64,000 nt of DNA, taken from the NCBI RefSeq assembly GCF_000025865.1, contig NC_014002.1:310001-374000 (forward strand). The letters are read 5' to 3'. This DNA is from Methanohalophilus mahii DSM 5219. GTDB lineage: Archaea > Halobacteriota > Methanosarcinia > Methanosarcinales > Methanosarcinaceae. How positions within the stretch are numbered: position 1 is the stretch's first letter; each line of letters begins with the position of its first letter. A model generated the notes under the pieces. It was not told the DNA's origin. It made no database searches and saw only the letters and a list, made by a program, of their open reading frames with translations. This document shows positions 51,693 through 60,977 of this stretch, in pieces. Both the position numbers and the translations under genes were made by a program.

Positions 51693-52787
51693 TCAGGCAC
51701 GGGGGATAGTGACCCAGAATACGCTTCCCTTTCTATCTTCCCTGTCTTCAACACCTGTCTGGCCTCCATGTATCTCCATTATCTTTTTTACAATGGCAAG
51801 TCCGAGTCCGGTCCCTTTTATGCTGACTGATGATCCTGCCCTTTCGAACCTTTCGAATATTAGTTCTTTTTTATCATCGGGTACTCCCTCTCCCTCATCT
51901 ATGAAAAGTATCTTCCACATGCCATTATCTTTTATTATATCGATGGTTATTTGGCCTTTTTCAGGTCCGTATTTGATTGCATTTGAAAGGAGATTGGAAA
52001 ATGCTTCATGGATTGATTTGTGGATGTTTGCGGGATACTCTCCGCTATCATTTATTTTCAGATCGATCTCTTTTTCTTGAATTTCTTCTTTATATTCGTC
52101 TGCGACTTTTTTCAGCATCATGGAAAGGTCTGATCTTTCGAATTTGATGTCTGTGAGTGTATCAAGTTTTACAAAAACAGATGCATTTTCAATAAGTTCC
52201 AGTATCCGGTTTATGTTTCTGTTGATAGTAAGGGCTATCTTCTTTTTTTCTGCGCCCTCTTCCCTATCTGCCAGCAACTGTGAGTAACCCTTAATTATTC
52301 CTGCGGGATTTTTCAGATCATGGCTTACTATATCTCCGAATAACTCTTTGATATGATAATTTTTTTCAAGGCTTTTGGTATATTGTTCTAATCTTTTTTC
52401 TGCATCCCTTCTTTCTGTTATATCTCTGATTATAGCCATATCAGCAGGTCTGTTGTTGTGTTCTATGTAAGATGCACTGATCTCTACAGGAACCCTTGAT
52501 CCTTTTTTGCTGAGCATTTCGGTTTCATATCTTTCAGGGATATCAGGGTCTTTTTTGAGCCTGCGATGATATCGTTCGCTGATCATATTGATGTTTTCAG
52601 GAGGAAAGATGTTTTTGAAATCCATTCCCTTAAGTTCTTCAGGTTTATATCCTATAATCTCCCTGAACTTAGGATTTGCAAATATTATGGCCTCATCCTG
52701 AATTATTATTATCCCGTCATTACTTTTTTTGACCAGGGTGGAATACATATCCGTAGGATTTTGTTTTGATTTGTCTATTTTTCCCAC
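51693..52787 (-). CDS. PAS-domain sensor histidine kinase
   Basis: A 364-residue soluble kinase. A PAS domain (residues of about 15-130, with FREIIGYKPEELKGMDF and RDITERRDAEKRL) is followed by a dimerisation/phospho-acceptor helix with the H-box DIVSHDLKNPAGIIKGYSQL and the catalytic domain: N-box EAFSNLLSNAIKYGPEKG, G1 DEGEGVPDDKK and G2 GTGLGLAIVKKIMEIHGG. No transmembrane segment is present, so it senses an intracellular signal. GTG 52787 with GGGGAG upstream is the preferred start; ATG 52805 is the alternative. No partner regulator adjoins it. Confidence 0.88.
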   Translation of the reverse strand: MGKIDKSKQNPTDMYSTLVKKSNDGIIIIQDEAIIFANPKFREIIGYKPEELKGMDFKNIFPPENINMISERYHRRLKKDPDIPERYETEMLSKKGSRVPVEISASYIEHNNRPADMAIIRDITERRDAEKRLEQYTKSLEKNYHIKELFGDIVSHDLKNPAGIIKGYSQLLADREEGAEKKKIALTINRNINRILELIENASVFVKLDTLTDIKFERSDLSMMLKKVADEYKEEIQEKEIDLKINDSGEYPANIHKSIHEAFSNLLSNAIKYGPEKGQITIDIIKDNGMWKILFIDEGEGVPDDKKELIFERFERAGSSVSIKGTGLGLAIVKKIMEIHGGQTGVEDREDRKGSVFWVTIPRA

Positions 52788-52907
52788 AATTACTCCCCTC
52801 TTCATTTAGCGATAAATTAGTTCCTAATAGTGCTATGTACTGTTTTTGTTTTATCTTTTTGCCGAAACGTATATATTCAGGTAATACCTATGAAGGGCCG
52901 CACAAAT

Positions 52908-52981
52908 GGGCCGGTAGCTTAGTCAGGCAGAGCGATGGACTCTTAATCCATAGGCCGAGGGTTCAAATCCCTTCCGGCCCG
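52908..52981 (+). tRNA. tRNA-Lys (CTT anticodon)
   Basis: A complete cloverleaf: acceptor GGGCCGG/CCGGCCC, anticodon stem ATGGA/TCCAT enclosing CTCTTAA with anticodon CTT, T-arm GAGGG-TTCAAAT-CCCTT and discriminator G. CCA is not encoded. A TATA element acgtatatatt lies at 52868-52878. Confidence 0.96.
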
Positions 52982-53089
52982 CCTATTTTTCTTTTCTCAT
53001 ATATATCTAAGAACATAATGCATCTCTTCTTCAGTTTACGAAAAGGCTGAACAACAAAACCTATATACTACTTTCTTAATATTTATTGA

Positions 53090-53164
53090 TAAGGAATGGG
53101 GTTCCGTGGGGTTGATAGTTAGCCATCGATCTCATTCCTTGATATAAATGGAGGATTTGAAAAT
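53090..53164 (+). promoter_or_regulatory. Structured 5' leader of the DUF3303 gene
   Basis: A TATA element (ctatatacta, 53061-53070) would start transcription near 53090. The leader contains two mutually exclusive hairpins: GGAA(53093-53096)/TTCC(53102-53105), and AAGGAATG(53091-53098)/CATTCCTT(53133-53140). GGAGG at 53150-53154 lies ten bases before the ATG. This layout resembles an RNA switch but no known riboswitch class is recognised. Confidence 0.45.
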
Positions 53165-53428
53165 ATGTTATATATGGATGTTAGTACATGGGAACCTACT
53201 CTCAGTGACAAGGTAATTGAACATTTCAAGGAACTGAAACCACCTGCAGGTATCAATATAATAAAACAGTGGGTTGACCTTACAGGAGGACGTTATTTCA
53301 TCCTCTACGAATGTGATGATGCAGAAGCCTATGCGGCTTTCAACCTTCCGTGGTCCGATATCTGCGAAATAGACAGTGTTCCTGTGATGGAATCAACTGA
53401 TTTCATAAAATTGATGTCAAAGCAATAA
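53165..53428 (+). CDS. DUF3303-like small protein
   Basis: An 87-residue soluble protein starting LYMDVSTWEPTLSDKVIEHF and containing GINIIKQWVDLTGGRYFILY and ECDDAEAYAAFNLPWSDI. This ferredoxin-like or dimeric alpha/beta-barrel pattern matches small proteins annotated as DUF3303. No catalytic residues are obvious. Its structured leader, own promoter and good Shine-Dalgarno suggest tight control. Confidence 0.8.
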   Translation: MLYMDVSTWEPTLSDKVIEHFKELKPPAGINIIKQWVDLTGGRYFILYECDDAEAYAAFNLPWSDICEIDSVPVMESTDFIKLMSKQ

Positions 53429-53442
53429 TTTATAAGGGAAGT

Positions 53443-54021
53443 TCAATCTTCCCCTATAAGTTCTACTTCTTTTTTATCATTGCCGATTTCGATCTCAACA
53501 ATTCCAGGGTTAAATGGGGTTGTATCATACGTATAACGAATATCCCCTTCAGGACCGGCTCGAATGACCTGTGAGGCTTTTACATCCATCTGGATCGTTT
53601 CTGTATTTTCCTGAGCATCCCCACTGATGTTTATATTGAAGGTGCCGGAAGGTACATTTGTGTCTATGTATGTGGCAACTGAATCTTCAGCATCCCTGTG
53701 CTGTCGGAAAGGCATTAACATTTTAACGGTAAATGTCATGTTCTTAACAGGCCTTGTCTGGACTTTAAATTCATTTGCCCCTTCTGGAATTTGCACCTTG
53801 TGGAAATCATAACTGTATCTGCCGTCATGTACAGCAACCGCAACATTGAATCTCACGATCATGTTTATGCGGGTGTCAGGTTCAGTATTGCCTGTTATTG
53901 TAATGTTTTCCCCGGGTTTGAGCCTCTTGTGTGATACGTCCCACTCAATATCGGAGTCCTTTGTGTCTGGCTTTTCTTCGATAGGTTTCAATATAGAGTT
54001 TATTATTTTGTAGAAACCCAA
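53443..54021 (-). CDS. Hypothetical beta-rich protein
   Basis: A 192-residue protein that I do not recognise. It has no signal peptide or membrane helix and is dominated by beta-strand patterns (HKRLKPGENITITGNTEPDT, NEFKVQTRPVKNMTFTVKM, GTFNINISGDAQENTETIQM), suggesting two Ig-like or S-layer-associated beta sandwiches. The C-terminal IVEIEIGNDKKEVELIGED is acidic. It converges on the DUF3303 gene. Function is unknown. Confidence 0.7.
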   Translation of the reverse strand: MGFYKIINSILKPIEEKPDTKDSDIEWDVSHKRLKPGENITITGNTEPDTRINMIVRFNVAVAVHDGRYSYDFHKVQIPEGANEFKVQTRPVKNMTFTVKMLMPFRQHRDAEDSVATYIDTNVPSGTFNINISGDAQENTETIQMDVKASQVIRAGPEGDIRYTYDTTPFNPGIVEIEIGNDKKEVELIGED

Positions 54022-54178
54022 AAAAATGTTATATCCGGTTGTTGAAATAGAAAATCCCCCTTATTTTTATAAGCATGATTGAACGTATGCCAATTTATTT
54101 CTCAGCCCCGTTTTCAACTAGTTGTTATATGTATTATCAGTTATTATCTTATATAAAATTCACAGGAGAGTGAGATTT

Positions 54179-54349
54179 ATGCCCAAGGTTAGTGTGGATA
54201 TACCCCAGCAGTTGCTGGATGATCTTAATTGTCACGTAGGGGAAAACAGGAAATTCGTGAGCCAGTCGGATGCTATCCGGACTGCAATACGTAAATTACT
54301 GGATAGAATGGATGATGTGGATACAAGGCACGGAAGAGTTAAAGAATAA
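54179..54349 (+). CDS. Ribbon-helix-helix (CopG-like) DNA-binding protein
   Basis: A 56-residue RHH protein: PKVSVDIPQQLLDDLNCHVG forms the ribbon, followed by RKFVSQSDAIRTAIRKLLDRM. It binds DNA as a dimer and is probably an autoregulatory repressor. ATG 54179 is chosen because GGAGAGTGA lies upstream; the longer frame from 54122 covers the TATA region ttatataaaat. It could be an orphan antitoxin, but no toxin-like gene is adjacent. Its end overlaps the converging TIM-barrel gene by 11 bases. Confidence 0.85.
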   Translation: MPKVSVDIPQQLLDDLNCHVGENRKFVSQSDAIRTAIRKLLDRMDDVDTRHGRVKE

Positions 54350-55127
54350 GATTTGATTTCAAATATTCCATACATTCTGTACCATTTTCCAGATTTTTCA
54401 TTTCTGTAATGAACAACCCATCATAACCCTCTATCCTGTCAAATATCTTTTTCCAGTCAATACAACCCTTGCCAAGAGGGAGGTGTTCATCCCGTTTTTC
54501 ATGGTTGTCATGTATGTGGGAATGGATCATTATTTCTCTACAGGAATCCAGAAACTCATCAAGCAGGCCCATTGTATTGGCATGGCCGATATCCAGTGTC
54601 ATGCCCATATTATCCGAATCAACCTTTTCTATTATTTCCAGTATCTCAGCAGGATATTTTCCGAATATATGAGGCATATCTGGCATATTCTCCAGTGCGA
54701 GCATAATTCCTTCTTCCTCTGCAATCGTGCTCATCTCTTTCAGGGATCTTATCGTATTATCCCAGGCTTTTTCGGGATATAATGCTCCTTCAGGAGAGAG
54801 ATAACCGGGATGGACTACTGCAATTTCAGCAAGACCTGATGCTGTGTGCAGGCACTGTCCCATCTGCCTTATAATTTCTTTATGTATGCCGGGATTGAGG
54901 GTTGCAAGGTTTATGTCAGAAAATGGCAGGTGTATTGTGAAGGTTAGGTTTGTTGTATCCTTTATCTGTTGTAGCCTGCCAATGTTTTCAGCAGTAATTT
55001 TCTGTTTTCCTTCCTGTACAAGTTCGATTGCTGAATATCCCATCTCTTCCAGTTCATAAGCCCATTCAAGCGGCTTTTCCCCGCTTGCTCTTGCAGAAAA
55101 CCCGATTGCAGGTGGCAACTCACTCAC
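54339..55127 (-). CDS. Sugar phosphate isomerase/epimerase-type TIM barrel protein
   Basis: A 262-residue AP-endonuclease-2/xylose-isomerase-like TIM barrel. Metal-ligand-like residues are seen in VVHPGYLSPEG, LALENMPDM (Glu), MTLDIGHANTMGL (Asp, His), HSHIHDNHEKRDEHLPLG and LFITEMKNL (Glu). These are the usual zinc ligands of the fold. Substrate is unknown; sugar isomerisation or AP-site cleavage cannot be separated by sequence alone. It overlaps the DUF54 gene by eight bases. Confidence 0.85.
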   Translation of the reverse strand: MSELPPAIGFSARASGEKPLEWAYELEEMGYSAIELVQEGKQKITAENIGRLQQIKDTTNLTFTIHLPFSDINLATLNPGIHKEIIRQMGQCLHTASGLAEIAVVHPGYLSPEGALYPEKAWDNTIRSLKEMSTIAEEEGIMLALENMPDMPHIFGKYPAEILEIIEKVDSDNMGMTLDIGHANTMGLLDEFLDSCREIMIHSHIHDNHEKRDEHLPLGKGCIDWKKIFDRIEGYDGLFITEMKNLENGTECMEYLKSNLIL

Positions 55128-55554
55128 CTTCTCTTAATGGAGGCATATCCTTTTCATAGACAGGTTTTCCTTCTTCTGTGGGGGGTGCTAACCAGTTTAT
55201 TATGTCTTCCAGTTCTCCTCCATTGCATTGAATTTCCACGTGGATCGACCCGAGTTCTTCTTCTCCTGCAGGGAAACTAATGCGTCCCACAAAAGCAACC
55301 TGTTTATTGAGCATGAAACTTATTTTTTCTTCCGGGCTGTGTATTCCTTTTTCGAGAACGGACCTTGCAGTATCGAGAATTTCTTCATCCCTCAGCAGGT
55401 GGTGGAAGATTTGCAGGTCACGATGGTTGCAATCTATAACTGCGATATTATCATCTAAACGGGGTGCAAGACCACTAATCCTTGTAAGGCCCTCACATAC
55501 CTTTGAGGCATCCTCTGTTGGATTTACACAGGCCCATAACTTAACGCTGGCCAT
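55120..55554 (-). CDS. DUF54/RNA-binding domain protein
   Basis: A 144-residue protein of the archaeal RNA-binding (DUF54) family, beginning SVKLWACVNPTEDASKVCEG and including NIAVIDCNHRDLQIFHHLLR and a central FMLNKQVAFVGRISFPAGEEE. The family is thought to bind RNA and is linked to the exosome and tRNA functions. It lies between the UPF0200 kinase and TIM-barrel genes with overlaps of 14 and 8 bases, so the three are one coupled operon. Confidence 0.85.
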   Translation of the reverse strand: MASVKLWACVNPTEDASKVCEGLTRISGLAPRLDDNIAVIDCNHRDLQIFHHLLRDEEILDTARSVLEKGIHSPEEKISFMLNKQVAFVGRISFPAGEEELGSIHVEIQCNGGELEDIINWLAPPTEEGKPVYEKDMPPLREGE

Positions 55555-56092
55555 TTATCCTTTCCACCGTATCTTTTACGTGCTGTCTGAATTCCTTGAG
55601 ACTTGCGGTGTTGTCAATGGTTACATCGGCAGTTTCCATTGCCTGGCCCATTCCCCATTTCATTTCCCTTTCATCCCTTCTCTTCAAATCTTCGATTTTT
55701 TGCATATCATCGCTTCTGCATCTTTTGCGTACACGTTCAAACCGGTTCTCAATAGGGCTGCTTATAGCTATTAATGAAAATTCATTTCCAAATTCTTTCT
55801 TGAAAGTTTCCACCTCTGCAATCCCGCGGACGCCATCGATCACAACAACATCGTCACCTTTCTGTTTGATTTTCGGGATACATCTCCTGGCAACGGCATC
55901 CATACCTTCTTTGTCTCTCAGGTCATTGGCTATCATTCCCGTGTTGCTGTCTGTTGGCTCGAGCTGGCGGTGCTTGACCTCTTCCCGGATCACATCTCCC
56001 ATATTGATTACATTAAGTCCCATATTCCGGATCACTTTAGAGGCTTCGGATTTCCCGGAGGCGGGCATTCCTACAAAGGCTATTATTTTCAT
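55541..56092 (-). CDS. UPF0200 family P-loop kinase
   Basis: A 183-residue P-loop kinase of the archaeal UPF0200 type. Walker A is IIAFVGMPASGKSEASKVIR (first 20 residues), followed by INMGDVIREEVKHR, VVVIDGVRGIAEVE and a lid-like RKRCRSDDMQKIEDLKRRDE. It resembles adenylate and dephospho-CoA kinases, but archaeal dephospho-CoA kinase activity belongs to another family, so the substrate remains open. It overlaps the DUF54 gene by 14 bases. Confidence 0.88.
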   Translation of the reverse strand: MKIIAFVGMPASGKSEASKVIRNMGLNVINMGDVIREEVKHRQLEPTDSNTGMIANDLRDKEGMDAVARRCIPKIKQKGDDVVVIDGVRGIAEVETFKKEFGNEFSLIAISSPIENRFERVRKRCRSDDMQKIEDLKRRDEREMKWGMGQAMETADVTIDNTASLKEFRQHVKDTVERINGQR

Positions 56093-56130
56093 GAGTTGCT
56101 TCTCCTTTCCTGCCCTATGATATGTTATTA

Positions 56131-56139
56131 TTTATATAT
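56131..56139 (+). promoter_or_regulatory. TATA box of the dus gene
   Basis: The element tttatatat lies 22-30 bases before the ATG at 56161. There is no Shine-Dalgarno before that ATG, so a leaderless transcript is likely. Confidence 0.55.
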
Positions 56140-56160
56140 CGTTATCCCATAGGAAATACC

Positions 56161-57114
56161 ATGCGAATCGGAAAGGTAAGACTTGGGGGAAACCTCCTGC
56201 TTGCTCCAATGGCAGAGGTGACAAATCTTGCCTACCGGGTAGTTTGCAGGCGCAGGGGGGCATCCTTTGCCTTTACCGAGATGGTTAATTCCGAAGCCAT
56301 CCTGCATGGCAATAGAAAATCGTATCAGATGGCATCAAGCTGTGCAGATGAAGGTATATTCGGTATCCAGATATTTGGTAATTCCCCGGTCTCTATGGCA
56401 AAAGCAGCAGGTATACTTGAAAATACAAAATTCCCCTCTATTATAGATATTAATGCGGGATGCCCGTCTCCCAGAATCCGTAAAACGGGTGCAGGTTCAA
56501 TGCTCATGGAAAAACCTGATGTGCTGGAAAATATTGTGCGTTGCGTGGTGGAGTCAGTAACTGTGCCGGTTACTGTAAAGATACGCGTATTCAGGGATGT
56601 GTCACAGACTGTAGAACTCGCATCAAGACTGGAAAACGCCGGTGCCTCAGCCATAACAGTCCATGGAAGGACTGCCACCCAGCAATATTCGGGGTTGGCG
56701 GATCATTTGTACGCTCGCAGGATTAAAGAGGAGTTATCAATTCCTGTTATTGCAAACGGGGATATCCGGAATGGTGCTTTTGCTGCCCAGCTCCTTGAAT
56801 ATACAGGATGTGACGGTCTTATGATAGGGCGGGCCGCAATGGGGGATCCTGATGTCTTTTTAAGGATAGAGACATTCCTTGAAAACGGCACAGAGTTTCC
56901 TTCTGCTGATTGTGATCAGCGAAAAAACCGTCTGGAGGAATACCTGAAACTGCTGGAATCGTATGGGTTGGAGAAAAACGTTAACCTGGCAGCACATTCC
57001 GCCTGGTTTACCAGGGGTCTTGCAGGTTCCAGGTCATTTCGCAAATCCATCCAGAATGTAAAAAATAGTGATGGTATTATTTCCAGGATGGAAGTGCTAT
57101 GTAGCGAGTCATAA
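56161..57114 (+). CDS. dus: tRNA-dihydrouridine synthase
   Basis: A 317-residue FMN-dependent reductase that forms dihydrouridine in tRNA. The N-terminal LLLAPMAEVTNLAYRVVCR, IDINAGCPSPRIRKTGAGS (active-site Cys within NAGCPSP, about residue 104), AITVHGRTATQQYSGLADH and VIANGDIRNG match the family. The C-terminal 70 residues form the helical tRNA-binding region. ATG 56161 gives RIGKVRLGGN at the N-terminus; a longer frame from 56122 covers the TATA box. Confidence 0.93.
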   Translation: MRIGKVRLGGNLLLAPMAEVTNLAYRVVCRRRGASFAFTEMVNSEAILHGNRKSYQMASSCADEGIFGIQIFGNSPVSMAKAAGILENTKFPSIIDINAGCPSPRIRKTGAGSMLMEKPDVLENIVRCVVESVTVPVTVKIRVFRDVSQTVELASRLENAGASAITVHGRTATQQYSGLADHLYARRIKEELSIPVIANGDIRNGAFAAQLLEYTGCDGLMIGRAAMGDPDVFLRIETFLENGTEFPSADCDQRKNRLEEYLKLLESYGLEKNVNLAAHSAWFTRGLAGSRSFRKSIQNVKNSDGIISRMEVLCSES

Positions 57115-57310
57115 TTGCTTTCTTGTAGTTCTTCCAATATAAATTTTTGTCATTTGTTATCACCGAAAAACTAAATAGGAATTAGCTATTCTACACAATT
57201 AAACATTGCATTTATTCCAATTACCATCCAAACGGTAATTGTTGGTGCACGCGGACTAATATCCGCTATCTACAATTATATGTCCATTACATTTGTTACG
57301 GAGAATACAG

Positions 57311-57856
57311 ATGAAAGAAATAAGAATACATGGTCGAGGCGGACAGGGTTCGGTAACAGCCGCCGAACTACTGGCAGGCGCCGCTTTTGAGGATAGCCAG
57401 TTCAGTCAGGCATTCCCGGCCTTTGGTGTCGAAAGACGTGGAGCACCGGTTCAGGCCTTCACACGGATAAGCGATGCTCCTATCAGGCTCAGGAGCCAGA
57501 TATATGAACCGGATTATGTAATCGTTCAGGACCCCACACTCATTGAAGTAGTAGATGTAGAAAGCGGGGCAAAGGATGATGGTATCATACTGATTAACTC
57601 TGATTTTGCTCCGGAAGATTTTGATCTTGACACCAATGCCCGTATAATGACCGTTAATGCAACAAAGGTAGCTCTTGATATCATTGGCAGACCGATTGTC
57701 AATACTGTTCTTTTAGGGGCCTTTGCAGGTGCTACCGGCGAGGTCAGGGCCAGTTCAATTGTCAATGCGGTAAAAGGGCGCTTCTCTGGTAAGATCGGAG
57801 AGAAAAACGCAGAGGCTGTGCAGAAAGCCTATGATTTGATGGCGGAGGAAAAATAA
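57311..57856 (+). CDS. porC: Pyruvate:ferredoxin oxidoreductase gamma subunit
   Basis: A 181-residue gamma subunit of the CoA-acylating 2-oxoacid oxidoreductase, which interconverts pyruvate and acetyl-CoA. The sequence [20 protein letters not shown] and the [20 protein letters not shown] motif are diagnostic. ATG 57311 has GGAG five to six bases upstream and is preferred over 57293. The order porC-porD-porA-porB with one- to four-base contacts is the standard archaeal arrangement and suggests one operon. Confidence 0.95.
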   Translation: MKEIRIHGRGGQGSVTAAELLAGAAFEDSQFSQAFPAFGVERRGAPVQAFTRISDAPIRLRSQIYEPDYVIVQDPTLIEVVDVESGAKDDGIILINSDFAPEDFDLDTNARIMTVNATKVALDIIGRPIVNTVLLGAFAGATGEVRASSIVNAVKGRFSGKIGEKNAEAVQKAYDLMAEEK

Positions 57857-58116
57857 TGAGCATTCCACTTGGAGGAGTCTGTGAACCAGGTACTACGAGG
57901 TTAAACAAGACCGGTGGCTGGAGGACTTTCAGGCCAGTCTATGACTACGATAAATGTATCAAATGTAAATTATGTGAATTGCTCTGTCCCGACATGGCGG
58001 TACTACCCAGGGACGACGGGTTCTTTGAATTTGATTACGACTACTGCAAAGGATGTGGAATCTGTGCCAATGAATGTCCCACGGAAGCCATTGATATGGT
58101 ACTGGAGGAAAAATAA
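57856..58116 (+). CDS. porD: Pyruvate:ferredoxin oxidoreductase delta subunit (ferredoxin-like)
   Basis: An 86-residue subunit carrying two [4Fe-4S] clusters, with motifs CIKCKLCELLCPD (about residue 34) and CKGCGICANECPTEA (about residue 63). It passes electrons from the catalytic subunits to ferredoxin. The start shares one base with the end of porC, and porA begins at the next base after the stop. Confidence 0.97.
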   Translation: MSIPLGGVCEPGTTRLNKTGGWRTFRPVYDYDKCIKCKLCELLCPDMAVLPRDDGFFEFDYDYCKGCGICANECPTEAIDMVLEEK

Positions 58117-59331
58117 ATGACAGTTATACGTACCCTTGAAAAGGATAAGATGGATGTGGCCGAAGGTTCCTATGCAGTGGCTCATGCTGTGAAGGTATGC
58201 AGGCCAAATATTATTTCCGCATATCCTATCACACCACAGACCCATATTGTGGAGGACCTTTCCCAGTTTATGGCCGATGGTGAGATTCCCAACTGTGAAT
58301 ATATAAACGTGGAATCCGAGTTCTCCGCCCTTTCAGCCCTAGTGGGATCCGCAGCAGCAGGTGCACGGTGTTATTCAGCCACCACCTCACAGGGTCTGGA
58401 ACTGATGCACGAGGTTCTTTTCAATGTGTCAGGGATGCGCCTGCCAGTTGTAATGACCATAGCAAATCGTGCGGTCAGTGCCCCTATCAACATCTGGAAC
58501 GATCATCAGGATTCCATTTCCCAGCGTGATACCGGCTGGATCCAGATGTATGCTGAGGACCTGCAGGAAATTTCGGATATGACCGCCCAGGCTTACAGGG
58601 TTGCAGAAGATAAGGATGTAATGATGCCTGCAATGACCTGTATGGATGGTTTCATCCTGTCTCATGTTTATGAGCCCGTGGTATTGCTGGAACAGGATCT
58701 TGTGGATGAATATCTGCCTGCTTTTGAACCGGAATATACACTCGATCCTAAAAACCCGCTGACCTTCGGTGCCTTTGCAGATCCGAGTGCATATACGGAA
58801 TTCAGGTATCTGCAGCAACAGGCAATGGATAATGCACTACCCAAAATAGAAGAAGCTGCCAATGAGTTCTATGAGATATTTGGAAGGTACTATGGTGGCC
58901 TGATTGATGAATATGAGACAGAAGATGCTGACATCATACTCATGGCTATGGGTTCACTTGTGGGAACCATCAGGGATGTCGTGGATAAACTCCGTGCGAA
59001 AGGAGTCAAGGTTGGTTTGCTTAAAGTAAGGACTTTCAGGCCATTCCCGGCAGAAGCAATAAAGAATGTTATCAAGGATGCCAAAGTCGTTGTCGCACTT
59101 GACAAGAACATCTCTTTAGGACTCAATGAAGGTTCTCTCTTTACCGAGACCAAGGCAAGCCTGTATAATACTAAGGTTGATGTCCCGATAGTGGGCAGGA
59201 TGCTTGGCCACGGTGGTCGTGACATTCCCGTAAAAACCATTGAGGACATTGTAGAGGAAGCCAAAGGCATAATCTCTTCGGGTATCAATACTGAGAGCAA
59301 ATATGCTGATCTGAAGGAGGAATTGTTGTGA
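58117..59331 (+). CDS. porA: Pyruvate:ferredoxin oxidoreductase alpha subunit
   Basis: A 404-residue alpha subunit. It contains [19 protein letters not shown], the conserved [19 protein letters not shown] and [20 protein letters not shown], a central [19 protein letters not shown] and a C-terminal [11 protein letters not shown]. This subunit forms half of the TPP-binding catalytic core with PorB. It overlaps porB by four bases. Confidence 0.96.
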   Translation: MTVIRTLEKDKMDVAEGSYAVAHAVKVCRPNIISAYPITPQTHIVEDLSQFMADGEIPNCEYINVESEFSALSALVGSAAAGARCYSATTSQGLELMHEVLFNVSGMRLPVVMTIANRAVSAPINIWNDHQDSISQRDTGWIQMYAEDLQEISDMTAQAYRVAEDKDVMMPAMTCMDGFILSHVYEPVVLLEQDLVDEYLPAFEPEYTLDPKNPLTFGAFADPSAYTEFRYLQQQAMDNALPKIEEAANEFYEIFGRYYGGLIDEYETEDADIILMAMGSLVGTIRDVVDKLRAKGVKVGLLKVRTFRPFPAEAIKNVIKDAKVVVALDKNISLGLNEGSLFTETKASLYNTKVDVPIVGRMLGHGGRDIPVKTIEDIVEEAKGIISSGINTESKYADLKEELL

Positions 59332-60206
59332 AATCATTGTTTACATCAGGACACCGTGGTTGCGCAGGTTGCTGTGACGCAATGGTGGCCAAGTTCACCC
59401 TTATGGCCGCAGGGGAAGACTGTATCGTTATATCTCCTACCGGCTGTCTGGAAGTTATGAGTACACCCTATCCTGAAACTTCCTGGGAGGTTCCATGGAT
59501 ACACTCCCTTTTCGAGAATGCAGGAGCTGTGGCTTCTGGTGTGGAAGCTGCCCTTAAAGCAATGGGTAAGAAAGGTGATACCAAGGTAATCGCTCTGGCG
59601 GGAGATGGTGCTACCCTTGATATAGGGATGAGGTCCATTTCCGGTGCCTTTGAGCGGGGTCATGATATTACCTATGTATGTATCGATAATGAGGCATACA
59701 TGAATACCGGTGTGCAGAGAAGTGGTGCCACACCCTTTGATGCATCCACCACAACAAGCCCTGCCGGAAAGGTTTCCTATGGGAATCCCAGACCCAAAAA
59801 GAACATGCCTGCAATTATGGCAGCTCATGGTTCTCCATACATTGCCACAACTTCCCTTGGTTATCCCAAGGACATGATCAAGAAGATCAAGAAAGCAACA
59901 GAGATTGAAGGTCCCACCTACATCCATGCCCATGCGCCCTGTACCACAGGTTGGGGTTTTGACACTTCAAAGACCGTGGAAGTTGCAAAACTGGCAGTAC
60001 AGACCGGTCTGTGGCCGCTGTATGAAATGGAAAACGGTGAAGTTACAAAGGTACGCAAGATAGGTAAACAGAAAAAACCTGTCGAGGATTATCTCAAGAT
60101 GCAGAAGCGGTTCAAACATCTTTTCAAAATGGAAGGTGGAGAGGAACAGCTCAAACTGATCCAGGCACTTGCAGATAAAAATATTGAAGATTTCGGGCTT
60201 GAATAA
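59328..60206 (+). CDS. porB: Pyruvate:ferredoxin oxidoreductase beta subunit
   Basis: A 292-residue TPP-binding subunit. The N-terminal [16 protein letters not shown] carries cysteines for a [4Fe-4S] cluster, with a further Cys in [15 protein letters not shown]. The TPP/Mg motif is [16 protein letters not shown] through [16 protein letters not shown] (about residues 85-130). The product is acetyl-CoA for assimilation, or pyruvate in the reverse direction. It closes the por operon. Confidence 0.96.
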   Translation: MKSLFTSGHRGCAGCCDAMVAKFTLMAAGEDCIVISPTGCLEVMSTPYPETSWEVPWIHSLFENAGAVASGVEAALKAMGKKGDTKVIALAGDGATLDIGMRSISGAFERGHDITYVCIDNEAYMNTGVQRSGATPFDASTTTSPAGKVSYGNPRPKKNMPAIMAAHGSPYIATTSLGYPKDMIKKIKKATEIEGPTYIHAHAPCTTGWGFDTSKTVEVAKLAVQTGLWPLYEMENGEVTKVRKIGKQKKPVEDYLKMQKRFKHLFKMEGGEEQLKLIQALADKNIEDFGLE

Positions 60207-60230
60207 GCCTGAATCTTATTCCCTTTTTCT

Positions 60231-60869
60231 ATGACAGCAAACAATCTTTCTAATTTCCCTCAAATATGGGGACTTCTTAAAAAAGAATATCCTGATCCCC
60301 AACCTGCTCTGCATTTCAAAACCCCGCTCCAACTGCTTGTAGCCACTATCCTGTCGGCCCAGAGTACGGATGTGCAGATCAATAAAGTCACACGTGAGTT
60401 GTTCAGGAAATACCGTTCGGTCTTTGATTATGCGGATGCGGACATCAGTGAACTGGAAAAGGATATCTATTCCACAGGTTTTTACCGCAACAAGGCCAAA
60501 CACCTGCAACAGAGTGCCAGAGTTATTATCGAGGACTTTGATGGTGAAGTTCCGTCCACGATGGAAGACCTGTTAAAACTCCCCGGGGTGGCCCGCAAGA
60601 CCGCTAATATAGTGCTTGCAAGAGGTTTTGGTGTAAAAGCGGGAATTGCTGTGGACACTCATGTCAAACGTCTTGCTACACGCCTGGGTTTTACTGTAAA
60701 TAAGGATCCTGTCAAAATTGAACGGGATCTGATGGAGCTTGTTGACAGGAATGAATGGGACGATTTTTCCCTGACATTGATATTACATGGCAGGAACATA
60801 TGTTTTGCCCGCAAGCCCGCCTGTGGGAAATGTGTTGTAAATCACCTCTGCCCCTCGAGTTTGGTTTGA
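60231..60869 (+). CDS. nth: Endonuclease III
   Basis: A 212-residue base-excision-repair glycosylase/AP lyase. The helix-hairpin-helix with catalytic Lys is LLKLPGVARKTANIVLA (about residue 118), and the catalytic Asp is in GIAVDTHVKRLATRLG. The C-terminal cluster is bound by Cys residues in the spacing C-x6-C-x2-C-x5-C (ICFARKPACGKCVVNHLC). It starts 24 bases after porB. An xth gene lies at 41.5 kb. Confidence 0.95.
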   Translation: MTANNLSNFPQIWGLLKKEYPDPQPALHFKTPLQLLVATILSAQSTDVQINKVTRELFRKYRSVFDYADADISELEKDIYSTGFYRNKAKHLQQSARVIIEDFDGEVPSTMEDLLKLPGVARKTANIVLARGFGVKAGIAVDTHVKRLATRLGFTVNKDPVKIERDLMELVDRNEWDDFSLTLILHGRNICFARKPACGKCVVNHLCPSSLV

Positions 60870-60977
60870 TATCTCCTCTCCTTATAGTTCATTTCATTCA
60901 GACCTATATGTAACAACAAGAGTGTGAATCCATTTTTTCCACAAACTATACAAATCTAAAAAGCCTCTCTTTTTATT

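Noticed and set aside
54179-54349. RHH protein considered as the antitoxin of a toxin-antitoxin pair
   Set aside because: No small toxin-like gene (RelE, PIN or similar) lies next to it; neighbours are a TIM-barrel enzyme and a beta-rich protein.
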